A stretch of 64,000 nt of DNA from Cohnella ginsengisoli. Lineage in GTDB: Bacteria; Bacillota; Bacilli; Paenibacillales; Paenibacillaceae. Both the position numbers and the translations under genes were made by a program. Shown one piece after another: positions 44,551 to 54,758 of the stretch; position 1 is the stretch's first letter; each line of letters begins with the position of its first letter. The stretch spans positions 1,736,001-1,800,000 of the forward strand of contig NZ_JAPDHZ010000003.1 in NCBI RefSeq assembly GCF_029525555.1. The letters are read 5' to 3'. The notes beneath the pieces are model-generated. The model did not search any database and had not been told where the DNA came from. It saw only the letters and a program-made list of their open reading frames with translations.

Positions 44551-45002
44551 CGATCGTTCTCCAGCAGCTCGACCAGCAGCTTCAGCTCGGACGACGTATC
44601 CATATAGGCATAGCGCCCGCCCGTGTACTCGCCCTTCTGCAGCAGCTTGTGGCCGTGGCGGCCGAGCAGCTCGACTTTTTGCTGCATGCCTTCGATGACG
44701 AAGGCGATATGGTGAAAGCCCTCGCCGTCGCGCTCGAGCGACTCGCGCCAGGTGCTCGGGTGCTCGTCGGGTTCGATGAGCTCGAGCTGCAGCGAGCCCA
44801 TGTCGAAAAACGCCAGCTTCGCCCGCGCCTGCGAGGGCTGTCCGCCGTACTCGGTGCGCGCGACCTCGGGCGCGTCCGTCCAGAACCAGTGGGGCTTGTC
44901 GACGCCGAAGAAGTCGGCGTACGCTTGCGAGGTTTTCTCGATGTCGCGGACGACCAGACCGATTTGCGTAATCGTTTTGTTGCCCAGCAAGTTTTTCTCC
45001 AC
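44547..45002 (-). CDS. VOC/glyoxalase-fold protein
   Basis: 151 residues from GTG 45002 (AGAGGAG about 8 bases upstream; 45023 is a less likely start). One domain built of two beta-alpha-beta-beta-beta units: TITQIGLVVRDIEKTSQAYA, LQLELIEPDEHPSTWRE, GFHHIAFVIEGMQQKVELLG and KLLVELLEND. Metal ligands typical of methylmalonyl-CoA epimerase-like members (His in FHHIAF, Glu in LLVEL) are present; substrate unknown. Confidence 0.8.
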   Translation of the reverse strand: MEKNLLGNKTITQIGLVVRDIEKTSQAYADFFGVDKPHWFWTDAPEVARTEYGGQPSQARAKLAFFDMGSLQLELIEPDEHPSTWRESLERDGEGFHHIAFVIEGMQQKVELLGRHGHKLLQKGEYTGGRYAYMDTSSELKLLVELLENDR

Positions 45003-45051
45003 GTTCAATCGCTCCTCTGTCACTTGTTTTCTGCCGCCTAATTTCTGCCAC

Positions 45052-46119
45052 TTATTCTGTGTCTCTGATTGACGATTGACCGATCGGACGGCAGGACTCC
45101 CGCCGAATAAGCTTGGATCTAGACATGTAACGAATCGCCGTGCCTTCGGCGCCTTCGATATGGCCGATCACGTAGTCCGTCAGGCTGCGCATCATCTCGC
45201 CGAAATCGATCGCCACCGTCGTCAACGCCGGCTTGTACCTGGCGCTCAGCGCGTGATCGTCGAAGCCGATGACGGACATGTCCGCAGGCACCGACATGCC
45301 CGCCTCCTGAAAGGCCCGGATCGCGCCGAACGCTATGCTGTCGTTGGCCATGATCATCGCCGTGGGCAGCCGCTTCTCTTCTTCCAGCAGCTTGCGCGCC
45401 GCCTGGTAGCCGGCCTCTTCGTGGAAGGATCCCGGCCGCACCCAAGGCTCGCGCACCTCCAAGCCGTGCTCGCGCATCGCTTGCAGGAAGCCGTTGTACT
45501 TGTCGATGCCGGAGTAGCGGTTCATGTCGCCGTTCACGATGCCGATATCGCGATGACCCAGCTCGGAGAGATAGCCGACCGCCAAGCTCATGCCATAGGC
45601 ATTGTCGAAGTTGGCGACGATCCGGTTGCCTTCGTTCCTGTCGGGCAAGTGCTGGTCCACGACGCCGATCGCAAAGCCTTCCCCGATCAGCTCCTCGATG
45701 AGGGGCTCCTCGTTGGCCGCGCCGATGAAGATGCCCCCGTCCACGCGCCGCTGGTAAAAAGCGTCCTTGACGCCCCGCACGTTGTCCGCGTCGGACGTGC
45801 TGCGGATAATATAGGTCAGCACGTAGTAACCGCGCGCGGACGCATGCTCGACGACGCTCGCCAGCAGCAGGTTCGTGAGCATGTCGCCCGATACGCGGCC
45901 GGCTTCGATGACGAACAGGCCGATCGTCCTCGTGCCCTTGCCCGCGAGCACCTGCGCCGACAGGTTCGGCACGTAATGGTAGGCGTCGATGACCTCCATG
46001 ACCTTCCTGCGCGTCTCGGGCGGCACGTTGGCGTAGTTGTTGATGACGCGGCTGACCGTGCTTCGGGACACGCCGGCAAGCCTTGCGATCTCGACCGAGT
46101 TGATTTCCGTTTTCTTCAT
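45052..46119 (-). CDS. LacI-family transcriptional regulator
   Basis: 355 residues. N-terminal HTH (SVEIARLAGVSRSTVSRVIN) and hinge helix (VPNLSAQVLAGKGT), then a periplasmic-binding-protein-like sensor domain (TIGLFVIEAGRVSGDM, GHRDIGIVNGDMNRYSGIDK, VIGFDDHALSARYKPALTTV). Effector sugar unknown. The operator-like palindrome 35 bases upstream suggests autoregulation. Confidence 0.92.
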   Translation of the reverse strand: MKKTEINSVEIARLAGVSRSTVSRVINNYANVPPETRRKVMEVIDAYHYVPNLSAQVLAGKGTRTIGLFVIEAGRVSGDMLTNLLLASVVEHASARGYYVLTYIIRSTSDADNVRGVKDAFYQRRVDGGIFIGAANEEPLIEELIGEGFAIGVVDQHLPDRNEGNRIVANFDNAYGMSLAVGYLSELGHRDIGIVNGDMNRYSGIDKYNGFLQAMREHGLEVREPWVRPGSFHEEAGYQAARKLLEEEKRLPTAMIMANDSIAFGAIRAFQEAGMSVPADMSVIGFDDHALSARYKPALTTVAIDFGEMMRSLTDYVIGHIEGAEGTAIRYMSRSKLIRRESCRPIGQSSIRDTE

Positions 46120-46153
46120 GTATAGCCATCCTTTTAGAACGCCAATCCGGGGT

Positions 46154-46171
46154 TGTAAACGCGTGTTTACA
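46154..46171. promoter_or_regulatory. LacI-type operator upstream of the LacI gene
   Basis: TGTAAACGCGTGTTTACA, an 18-bp near-perfect palindrome of the LacI/CcpA class. Confidence 0.65.
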
Positions 46172-46227
46172 TTGTTATTCTAACGAATCCGCAATTCGCG
46201 GTCAATCCCCTGCTTGCCGTCTCGACA

Positions 46228-46257
46228 TTGACAATATATATTGCCTTCATGTATTAT
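46228..46257 (+). promoter_or_regulatory. orphan promoter in the LacI-MFS gap
   Basis: TTGACA (46228-46233), 18-base spacer, TATTAT (46252-46257). No plus-strand gene follows: 46260-46500 has no ORF I can support, then an inverted repeat at 46504-46531. A small RNA is conceivable. Confidence 0.35.
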
Positions 46258-46503
46258 AATATATTAGACAAGTGTTAACCCTCTTATTTTTCCTCTCAAT
46301 AGGGGTCGACCCCCCTCCCGTTTCCACATCATTCCTTTTTACCAAGGCTGCTGGAAGGACACGAATTCAAGACTGGCGCGGTCATCGGAGCCGCAAGAAC
46401 GACTGAGAGGCAGGGCTTTCGTTGCTTTCGTGCATGTGATTTACAGGAAGAATTGCGCGGTTTCGCTTGTATGGCAAGTTCAATAGCATAGCAATACAAA
46501 TCA

Positions 46504-46531
46504 GACCCCCGCAGGTACCCTGCGGGGGTCG
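46504..46531 (-). terminator. terminator-like hairpin after the DHA2 transporter
   Basis: GACCCCCGCAG-N-CTGCGGGGGTC perfect 11-bp stem; the T-tract is poor on both strands. Confidence 0.55.
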
Positions 46532-46579
46532 TCCAATTGGGACGGAGTCCGTCCGCGCGCGAACGCGGACGGACGCGCG

Positions 46580-48070
46580 TTAGCCGACGATCATGTGCAT
46601 CTCGGCTCCGGCTTCCCCTTCGGGCAGCGGGTTTTTCGGCTTGGAGAGCAGCACGCCGAGCACGAGGCCCACGACGGCGACGCCCGTCAGCACGAGGAAT
46701 GTAAAGCCGAACGCATCCGCGTACGTGTGCAGATCGGGTGCCTGCAGTTGCTTGTCGACCATAATATCCTTCATTCGCGATGCGGACAGCGTCGTGAGAC
46801 CTGCTACCGCGAACGACATCATGACCTGCTGCGCGGCGTTCGTGAGCGAGGTCACGCGGCCGACGAGATTTTGCGGAGCGGATTGGATCAGGTACGTATT
46901 GAGCGGCATCATGAACAATCCCATTCCGGCGCCGAGCAAAGCCAGCGGCAGGATAATCGCGCTCACGCCGGCGTCTGCGGAGATGCCGGACAGCAGGAAG
47001 GCGGACGCCGTCGTGACGATCATGCCTGCGAGCACGAGCGGGCGGGCGCCGAACTTGTCGCTCAGCTTGCCGCCGATCGGCATCATGATCGCAGAGGCGA
47101 GCGCTTGGGGAATCATGATCAAGCCGGTCTCGAAAGGCGAGTATCCCTTAGCCTGCTGCAGGAAGATCGGGACGAGGAACATCGTGCCGAACAAAGCGAT
47201 CTGCGATACCCACTGGACGATGATGCCGCGGGTGAACGTGCTGGAGCGAAATACCCGCAGTTCGAGCAGCGGATCGCGACGCCTGAGCTCGACGATGATG
47301 AACAGGATAAGCGCGACAACGCCGATGCCGATGCCGGTCAGCGTCGTTGACGCCGTCCAGTTGTTGCCCGTGGCCACCGTCTTGCCGCCCTCCGACACGC
47401 CGTACACGAGCGCGGCGAACGCGATCGGCGCCAGGATGATGCCCAGCATATCGAGCGAAGCGACGGATTGGCGATCCATCTTCGGCAGCGTGCGGATGCC
47501 GAGCAGAATGCCGATGACGCCGATCGGCAGGTTAAGCAGGAAAATCCATTCCCAGCTCGCGTATTCGACGAGCCAGCCGGCGATGACCGGGCCGAGCGCA
47601 GGCGCGAGCAGAATCGGGATGCCTAGCATGCCCATGACCTGCCCGACTTTGCCCGGAGGCGACAGCCTGTAGATAAACGCCATGGCGATCGGGCTCACGA
47701 CGCCACCGCCGAGACCTTGAAGGATGCGGAAAGCGATGAGCATCTCGACCGAATTGGACAGCGCGCACAGGATCGATCCGATCGTGAACAAACCGATCGC
47801 GATCAGGAACACCCGCTTCGCGCCGAAGCGGTCGGACAGCCAGCCCGCGAGCGGAATGACGGCGGCTTGCGCCAGCGCGTAGCCGGTGACCGTCCATTGG
47901 ACGAGCGACAGGCTGTTTTGTTTGAACTCGACCATCAGCTGTGGCAGGGCGACGTTCACGGCGGTCCCGTCCAGGATGACCATGAAAATGCCGACGATGA
48001 TGGCGATCAGCGGCGCGAATACATCCCGAATGGATGTCGGCTGACCTGGCGATGCAGCATTGGCTTGCAT
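46580..48070 (-). CDS. DHA2-family MFS multidrug transporter (EmrB/LmrB-like)
   Basis: 496 residues, 14 predicted membrane segments. Motif A variant GWLSDRFGAKRVF, motif C-like ILLAPALGPVIAGW and motif LDGTAVNVALPQLM at TM1 (D1 motif) define the 14-TM drug:H+ antiporters. Exports lipophilic drugs or toxins. Divergent from a TetR gene with two palindromic operators between, the usual repressor-pump pairing. Confidence 0.9.
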   Translation of the reverse strand: MQANAASPGQPTSIRDVFAPLIAIIVGIFMVILDGTAVNVALPQLMVEFKQNSLSLVQWTVTGYALAQAAVIPLAGWLSDRFGAKRVFLIAIGLFTIGSILCALSNSVEMLIAFRILQGLGGGVVSPIAMAFIYRLSPPGKVGQVMGMLGIPILLAPALGPVIAGWLVEYASWEWIFLLNLPIGVIGILLGIRTLPKMDRQSVASLDMLGIILAPIAFAALVYGVSEGGKTVATGNNWTASTTLTGIGIGVVALILFIIVELRRRDPLLELRVFRSSTFTRGIIVQWVSQIALFGTMFLVPIFLQQAKGYSPFETGLIMIPQALASAIMMPIGGKLSDKFGARPLVLAGMIVTTASAFLLSGISADAGVSAIILPLALLGAGMGLFMMPLNTYLIQSAPQNLVGRVTSLTNAAQQVMMSFAVAGLTTLSASRMKDIMVDKQLQAPDLHTYADAFGFTFLVLTGVAVVGLVLGVLLSKPKNPLPEGEAGAEMHMIVG

Positions 48071-48202
48071 TGTAGCGCTCCACTCTCCCTTGAGTCGCCG
48101 CTCGCCCCCGCGCCTCTCTTCGACCTATCGCGCCGTTGACCGCCGCTTGGCTTCAACGTTACAATAGATTCATTCAAGGCCATAAAGGGCCGCGGCTTCT
48201 TT

Positions 48203-48222
48203 AAGCGGACAGATGTCCGCTT
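48203..48222. promoter_or_regulatory. TetR operator, pump side
   Basis: AAGCGGACAGATGTCCGCTT, arms of 9 bp around 2 bases; shares the CGGACA-N2-TGTCCG core with the next site. Confidence 0.75.
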
Positions 48223-48238
48223 TTCATTGCCATGTTAC

Positions 48239-48252
48239 CGGACAATTGTCCG
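48239..48252. promoter_or_regulatory. TetR operator, regulator side
   Basis: CGGACAATTGTCCG, perfect 14-bp palindrome. Centre is 33 bp (about three helical turns) from the first operator. Confidence 0.75.
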
Positions 48253-48295
48253 TTTGTCAACGCGAAATTCTAATCATTGGAAGGAGCGTCCCTCG

Positions 48296-48937
48296 ATGAT
48301 CAAGCCACGCAAGCGCAGCGACGCCGCCGAGAATTGCCGCCTGATCCTGCAGGCCGCGAAGAAGCTGTTCGCGGAGCAAGGCGTCCAGACGGTCAGCATG
48401 CATCAGATCGCCAAGACGGCCGGGGTCGGGCAAGGCACGCTCTACCGCTGTTATGCCCATAAGGGAGATCTGTGCGCGGCGATCGCCGAGCAGGTCGGCA
48501 TGGATACGGTGAAGCAGCTGGAGGCTTTTCTACTGACCAACAAAGACTTGCCCGCCTCCGAGCGGATCGGCGGCGTGCTTCAATACATTATTCAGTTCAT
48601 CGACGAAAAATTTCAGCTGCTGCTGCCGATCCACACGGTCCATGACTGCGAGGACGAGTCCGCCTTCTTTCGCTCGCCGATGTACCGCCTGGTCTGGGAT
48701 AAGCTGACCGGCCTGTACGCCGAGCTGGAGCCGGGATACGATGCTAGCGCAGCTCCCGCTCAGGAGGCGAAGGCGGCGGGCCGGGAGGAACGCGACGCGG
48801 CTTGGCAACGCGCATCCGCCAAAGCGCATATTCTCCTCAGCTCTCTGAACCCCGCCGGCATCATTCACATGCGCGAAGGGATGGGCTTGGACCGGGAGCA
48901 GATCACGCGATATTACTGCGAGCTGTTCGCGCGGTAG
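48296..48937 (+). CDS. TetR-family repressor of the DHA2 pump
   Basis: 213 residues from ATG 48296 (AAGGAG upstream; an earlier in-frame ATG at 48227 lies among the operators). HTH: LILQAAKKLFAEQGVQTVSM, then HQIAKTAGVGQGTLYRCYAH. The C-terminal helical ligand domain includes FIDEKFQLLLPIHTVHDC. Controls itself and the divergent pump, by position. Confidence 0.88.
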   Translation: MIKPRKRSDAAENCRLILQAAKKLFAEQGVQTVSMHQIAKTAGVGQGTLYRCYAHKGDLCAAIAEQVGMDTVKQLEAFLLTNKDLPASERIGGVLQYIIQFIDEKFQLLLPIHTVHDCEDESAFFRSPMYRLVWDKLTGLYAELEPGYDASAAPAQEAKAAGREERDAAWQRASAKAHILLSSLNPAGIIHMREGMGLDREQITRYYCELFAR

Positions 48938-49001
48938 CGGGCGATGCGCCGCGGTTTCGCGCCGCAGATAAGCGCATCTGCGCCACAACGCCATCGCCAT
49001 A

Positions 49002-49046
49002 CAAAAAAGCTGCATCTCCGTCGCGACGACGGGGATGCAGCTTTTT
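49002..49046. terminator. bidirectional terminator
   Basis: AAAAAGCTGCATC ... GATGCAGCTTTTT between the convergent TetR and PAP2 genes. Confidence 0.85.
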
Positions 49047-49048
49047 CC

Positions 49049-49712
49049 TTAAGAGCTATAATACGAACGCTCCGCCACCGGCACTTCTCTGGCGAGCCAG
49101 CGCTCGGCCAGCATGACCGCGGGCAGCGCCAGCTCGACGAGCGCGATCGCGGCGACGAGATCGAGCAGGACGTGCTGCTTGATGAACTGCGTCGACAGGA
49201 TGATCAGTCCGGAGCCGATGCCGACCAGCGTCAGGCTGCGGCGGGTCTTGAAGCTGCTGCTTGCCAGCATGCGGAACACCATGTAGCTCGAGAAGCAGTG
49301 AATGCTCGGAAAGCAATTGAACGGCTGATCCCGATGATAAATATAAGCGACAAGACGAGTCAGCGGATCGTGCCCGACAAGATCCGGTCGGGGCACGGTC
49401 GTCTGAAAGACGCTGTAGACGAGGTAGCAAACGAGCGCGCAGATCGTATATGTCGCGATGGCGCGATAGAACGTTCGGACGTCCTTGACGAAAAAAGAAC
49501 AGCACGCACGCGTAGATATAAACGATCCATACGGAATACGGCACGGCGAACCATGAGACGAACGGAACCGCGCGGTCGAGCGGCGTTACCAGCTGCCAGA
49601 CGTGTCCGCCCCCCCGGTTCACGGCCGCGTAAATCATGCCAAGCACCGGGAATACGAGCATGGCGAGCAGCGGCGCGAACCGCTTGAAGGACGCCATCCG
49701 AATTGTTTTCAT
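49049..49712 (-). CDS. PAP2-family membrane phosphatase (apparent frameshift)
   Basis: Repaired length is about 220 residues, with six membrane segments. The C2 motif is FNCFPSIHCFSSYMVF (catalytic-type His) and the C3 motif QFIKQHVLLDLVAA gives HxxxD. The C1 motif is replaced by TVPRPDL, as in the inositolphosphotransferase-like subgroup. Probably dephosphorylates or transfers phosphate on a membrane lipid. A6 at 49491-49496 breaks the frame; five bases give LFFFVKDVRTFYRAIATYTI. 22 bases after the LtaS-like gene, so a lipid or teichoic-acid context is likely. Confidence 0.8.
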
Positions 49713-49734
49713 GCAGATCCCCTCCTCGGGACGG

Positions 49735-51607
49735 CTATTTGCGGTCCGGCAGGGATCGCACGTACCCGTCGGACATGCTGAGCAGCTTCATCGCGTTGTC
49801 ATAGTTGGCGCGGCTGTCGCCGCCCGGCGTCTCTCCGCCGTCCTGGAAGCCGAGCGTGCGCCCGTCCTCGAAGCCCGTGCCGGAGATGAACATGCCGCTG
49901 TCGTCGATATAGGAGCCCGTCGGCAAATAATAGCGTTCCGGCAGCATATTCCCGGTTGAATTAAGCAGATCTTGGCCAAAATGAAGATGATCGGACATCG
50001 ACAGGCCCGCGAGATTCGCGATCGTCGGGAAAATATCGGATTGCCCGCCCAGCGTGCCGACCGTGCGGTGCTCCGCCGCCCCTGCAGGCAGCTTGACGAG
50101 CAGCGGAATATTAAGCATGTCGGTCAGCACGTAATCGCGGCCGAGCAGCTCCTTCATGAGCTTCTTCTCGCCGGCCGTCAGCGAGTAGATCGGCAGACCC
50201 TGATGGTCGCCGTACAGCACGATCGTCGTGTCGTCCCACAACCCGCGCGCCTTCAGATCGGCGATCAGCCCGCCGAGGGCGAAGTCCGCGTAGTTCTGCG
50301 CGCGGATGTAGTCGCCGACGAGCGTGCCCTTGAAGCGGTCCGGCAGCTCCATCTTGTACTTGCGGGACGGAATCTTGTACGGATGATGGCCGGACATGGA
50401 GATCAGCTGCGCGTAGAACGGCTTGCCGCTCGCCGCCATCTCCGCCAGCTTCGCGGTGGACTTGGCGTACAGCACTTCGTCGGAGGCGCCGAACATGACC
50501 GTGTCTTCGTCGCCGAACAGCTTTTTGTCGTAATACGTCTGCCAGCCGAGCGCCGGATACAATTCGGTACGGTTCCAGAACACGGCGTCGTTCGTATGGA
50601 ACGTCGCGGTATCGTACCCGTTCGCGCCGAACAAACGCGGCATGCTCGGCAACTCCTTGCCCGCGTACTCCTGCGAAGCCGCGCCGTGGCTCGGCACGAA
50701 CATCGACGTGTTCACGACGAATTCGGCGTCCGCCGTATTGCCCTGGCCGACCTGCTGGTAGAATCGGTCGAAGTACAGGCTGTCTCCGACCAGCGCGTTC
50801 AGGTTCGGCGTGATAACCTGACCGTCCACGGACTTGCCGATCAGGAAGTTCTGCAGCGCCTCCATCTGGACGACCAGCACGTTTTTCCCGCTCGCCTTGC
50901 CCCAATAGAGCGGCGTGCCGGACGGCGGCGTGTAGCCTTTAAGCTGGTCGATCTGCGACTGCGTCATGCCCGAGACGTCGACGTGCTCGTCCTTGGAAGG
51001 CGCGAACGCAGCATAGACTTCATAGTTGATAATTCCCATTTTCTCCGCCTGCACGACCTCGTTCATGCTGTGCCGGTAGGGCCAGACGGTGAAGATGCAT
51101 GCGGCCAGCGCCAGCACGCCGATGACGGACAGCACGCTGCGCCGTTCGCGCACCTTGAGCCCGCGTCCCCAGGCGCGGAACGACTTGCTCAGGCACAGCA
51201 GGAGCAGCAGCGCGACGAAGTCCGTATAGATGAGCAGAAAATACGGATGGAGCAGCGAGAAGACGCTCCCCCTTGACCTCGGTCACCTGGTTGACCTGCT
51301 GAAGCGCGTGATAGGTGACGATGACGCCAAAATATTTATAATACATAATCACGGCAAAATAGACCGACGTCAGAACGCCGTTCGCCGTCAAATACAAGCC
51401 GAGCTTGCGCCTGGGCGCGAGCAGTTCGATCAGGCAGAAGACGACCCACACGGACGGCAGCCCCGTCGCGAGCGGCAGCCACAGCCGCCAGCCCTCGAAG
51501 ATGACGTACCCCGCCAGGTACATCTTCAGAATCATCAGGAGGGAAAAAAGCACAAACGGCTTCGTAAGCCAAAACCGCACCCGTTGCCATGCCATCATAG
51601 AATACAA
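49735..51607 (-). CDS. LtaS-like lipoteichoic acid synthase (apparent frameshift)
   Basis: About 623 residues: five N-terminal membrane segments and an extracellular sulfatase-fold domain. Active-site features are NVLVVQMEALQNF (metal Glu), the nucleophile Thr in QVGQGNTADAEF, SMSGHHPYKIP and YGDHQGLP. Transfers glycerol phosphate from phosphatidylglycerol to the growing teichoic acid chain. C5 at 51268-51272 breaks the frame; four bases give EVKGSVFSLLHPYFLLIYTD. Start TTG 51607 (GAGGG upstream) or ATG 51598. Confidence 0.87.
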
Positions 51608-51833
51608 GACCGTCCCTCTATTTAAATGTAAAACGCTCGCCTAAGAGGCCGATTAATGTAAACTGCAAGTTAACCGGACCAACCAAAATCAACTTCATCA
51701 TTATAGTCCTTTGCCGCCTTCAAATAAAGCGATGCATGCAATTGCCAGCCGCCGACGGAATCGGGCCTGCCGCACGCTTCGCGCTTGGTAAAAATAAGCT
51801 ATAATGTGGACATACGAAAGGAAGTGAGCGAAC

Positions 51834-52136
51834 ATGGCCATTCGGTATACAAGACCCTACGACGAGATTCTGGATGAGCTCTCCGAGGCGCTGGCGACCA
51901 TCCCGGACTGCTACGATACGTTCGAGATGGAGGCGCAGGAGTGGGCGGACTTGACCCAGGCGGAAAAGGACGTGTGCATCCGCACGCTGGCCGACGATCT
52001 CTTCTACGTGTTGGGCGCGGAGAAGTCTGCAAGCGCTGGCTCCGGCAGCGTCGAGTACGACAAGGCGCATCATGTCATCAAGGTCGTGTCGACGCCGCAG
52101 CTCGTTCATATCGTGGGCCTCAGGGAAAAGGCCTGA
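51834..52136 (+). CDS. small conserved cytosolic protein, 100 aa
   Basis: AAAGGAAGTG lies upstream of ATG 51834, and a TATAAT (51800-51806 region) suggests its own promoter. Acidic helical first half (YDEILDELSEALATIPDCYD, TFEMEAQEWADLTQAEKDVC), then a short beta part (HHVIKVVSTPQLVHIVGL). No family recognised. The terminator right behind it supports a real single-gene unit. Confidence 0.6.
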   Translation: MAIRYTRPYDEILDELSEALATIPDCYDTFEMEAQEWADLTQAEKDVCIRTLADDLFYVLGAEKSASAGSGSVEYDKAHHVIKVVSTPQLVHIVGLREKA

Positions 52137-52167
52137 CGCCGTCCCGATACTGTAAATCCGCTCGCAA

Positions 52168-52201
52168 AAAGCCCTCCGCCAGATACGGCGCGAGGGCTTT
52201 T
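52168..52201. terminator. terminator after the 100-aa gene
   Basis: AAAAGCCCTCCGCC ... GGCGCGAGGGCTTTT stem with flanking A/T runs. Confidence 0.8.
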
Positions 52202-52243
52202 GCGCATTGGAAATGAAGTTTAACAACTAGGCGATTACTTCCC

Positions 52244-54509
52244 TTAATGAACGATCCGATACTTTCGATCAAAAGGGTTGTGCACGACGTACGCTTCGAC
52301 AACGCCGTTCCGCCAGCTGATATCCAGGCTGAAGCCGCCTCTCAACCGCAAGCCTTGGAGTTCGCCTCCGTGCAGACTTGCCGGCAGCGCAGGCAGCAGG
52401 CGAAGATCGTAGCGCTCGATCCGGCCTTGCGGATCCGTCACCGGACTGGACTGGGCGATCGCTTCGAGAATCAGGGCAGGCACGCCTCCGCTGATATCGG
52501 CGTTGAATAGCGACGGTCCGTAATCGTGAGAGGATGCGAAGGTGGCGTAATAGTTGTTGTTCGCCATCGACTGCAGCATCGTCTCCACCATCTCCGCGTC
52601 CTGCAGATGCGCGGCGGCCATCCCCATTTGCACGAGCCCGAAAGCCATCGTGCCCTGCTCGTTCTTTTTCCGCTCCCGCTTCAGCCGGTATGTCGTCTCG
52701 CACGCTTCATACAAAGCGCGGTCGCGCCGGATCTCTTCGGGAATGTCGTAATAGAGCATGTACAGCTGCGAGGCATGGCGATGATCGTAATTGTCCGCGT
52801 ATTGCGGCGCCGCCCATTCCTTAAGCGCTCCGTCTTCATTGACCTGATAGGCCGGCATTTTCGCCAGCATGTCCTCCCATTTTTCGACCGGTTCGTCCTC
52901 TAGCCCGAGCGTTCGGCAGCCGACGATCAGATTCGTGAACAGCGCCTTGGCGACCGCGATGTCCATCGTCGCATTGACCGTTGCCGAACTTTCCCGATGC
53001 ATAGGCGTGTTTTCCGGCGAATAGGAAGGGATGAACAGCCAGCGGCCGTCCGCATCCGGAATCAGGAAGTCCTCGTAAAACAAAGCCGCCTCCTTCATAA
53101 ACGGCAGCGCGCGTGTCCTGAAGAATTCGTCATCTCCCGTATAGAGCCAGTAGTCATAGTAAAAATGAGCGGCCCAAGCCGCTCCCGCCGTCCAGAACAG
53201 CATCGGATAAGCCGTGCTGAAGTGGATGTCGTAGCCGCCGGCGCTCGTACGGGAAGGTATATGAATGCCCCGGCAGCCGAAGAGCCTCCTGCTGTTCTCG
53301 CGGTAATGCGCCAGATTTGCTTCCTGGTAATCGAAGTAGCTCAGCAGGCTCTCGAAGTCCCCCGACGGCAAGAGGCCGGATATCGCGGTCTGCACGTTGC
53401 CGTTCTGCGTGTAATCGCTGCTCCACGGAACGGGGTAGACGCCGGCCCATACCCCTTGCAGGTTCGGCGGCAGCCCGCCGCAGCTGGATAAGATCTCGTA
53501 ACGCCCGGCGTTAAAAATTTTCTCCATGAACGAAGCCGGCGCGCTGCCGCTTTGCCTGCCCGCCGCCCATAGCGCCTCGTCGTCTGCGGGCAGCGCGTCA
53601 TCCTGCAGCTGCAGCGAGATTCGCGAATAGCGCTCTTGGTGGACCGACGCATGCTCGCGCAGCAACCGCTCGTAGGCGGCGGGCAGCGCGGACAGCCGGC
53701 TGGCTTCATGCGCGGCGGAGAACGCTGCCAGATCGTCGATGACGACCAGAGATACCAGGATCAGAGCCGTCTTGGCCGCTCTGATCGCTACCTTCGCATC
53801 AGCGAACGACACCTCGCCGTCGCAGGCCGCCACGATCGCTACGGTCGCATAGCCGGCGCCGGTCCCCGCGAACTCCCGGATGCGGACGACAGCCTGCCGC
53901 GCGTCGCTGGCATGCGCGACGAATTCAGGTTCGGCGTAGAAATGGGACCGATAAAACTCGGCATCCGCTTCCGTATAGAGCGGCTCGCCCAACGACAATT
54001 CATAATTGGCCGCCAGCCCGCCCGATTCCAGCTGAATGACGCAGGCTTGCGCGGTTCTCGATGCAAAGACGCGTCTTGCCAATGCACGGTCGCCGTCGTC
54101 GAACTGGACGCTCGCTTCGCCGTTCTCAAAATCGAGCGAGCGGCGGTAACCGGCGCAGCCGTCCGCGAGCTCGGTCGCGATGCGCAGCTCCGCCGCTGGA
54201 AAGAAGGGCTCGGTCCATACGAGCCTGTCGTCGCCGTCATGCTCCTGCCGGTACAGGTCCACGATCGTGTTGCAGGCCTCCGCCTCGCGCCCCGCCGCGA
54301 TGAGCTCGCGGATGGCCGGCAGACGAGGCGCCATCCCGATCGGCTCGATCCCCTGATTGAAGGGCACGACCAGCCGCTCGTGAGCCAAAACGATTCGCTC
54401 CGATGCGGCTTCCCCCCATCACGATCGCCCCGATCGTGCCGTTGCCGCACAGCATGCCTTCCTCCCAGCGTGCCGCCGGCCTTGTCAATGTATATCCGTT
54501 GCGGTTCAT
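52244..54509 (-). CDS. glycoside hydrolase family 95-like (alpha-L-fucosidase type) (apparent frameshift)
   Basis: About 754 residues, no signal peptide. N-terminal beta-sandwich starting MNRNGYTLTRPAARWEEGML then CGNGTIGAIVMG. The alpha6/alpha6 barrel has GRYEILSSCGGLPPNLQGVW, NGNVQTAISGLLPSG and IPSYSPENTPMHRESSATVN, as in GH95. Cytosolic location suggests action on imported oligosaccharides. C6 at 54412-54417 breaks the frame near residue 33; five bases give IVMGEAASERIVLAHERLVV. A cre-like site lies upstream. Confidence 0.78.
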
Positions 54510-54632
54510 GTCCGATTCTCCTTCAATTGCCCTTTAATAAGGCTGACATTTAATACACTTGATCGTTAACGCAGCTGACAACTTACGAAGCGAACCGCTT
54601 CGCCAAAGCTATAGGATAAGGTTCTCTTGCCA

Positions 54633-54646
54633 TAAAAACGTTTTCT
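54633..54646. promoter_or_regulatory. cre-like site upstream of the GH95 gene
   Basis: TAAAAACGTTTTCT matches 13 of 14 positions of TGWAARCGYTWNCW, 124 bases before the GH95 start. Supports carbon catabolite control. Confidence 0.5.
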
Positions 54647-54758
54647 TCACAGTATAGCATGCAGAGGGGGGTATGGGCATCGTCTAAAAGCGATCGGGGC
54701 TGTGGTATAATGAAATATTACCATTCGCGCGCGCTGCCGCGGGGAAGGAAGCTTACGC

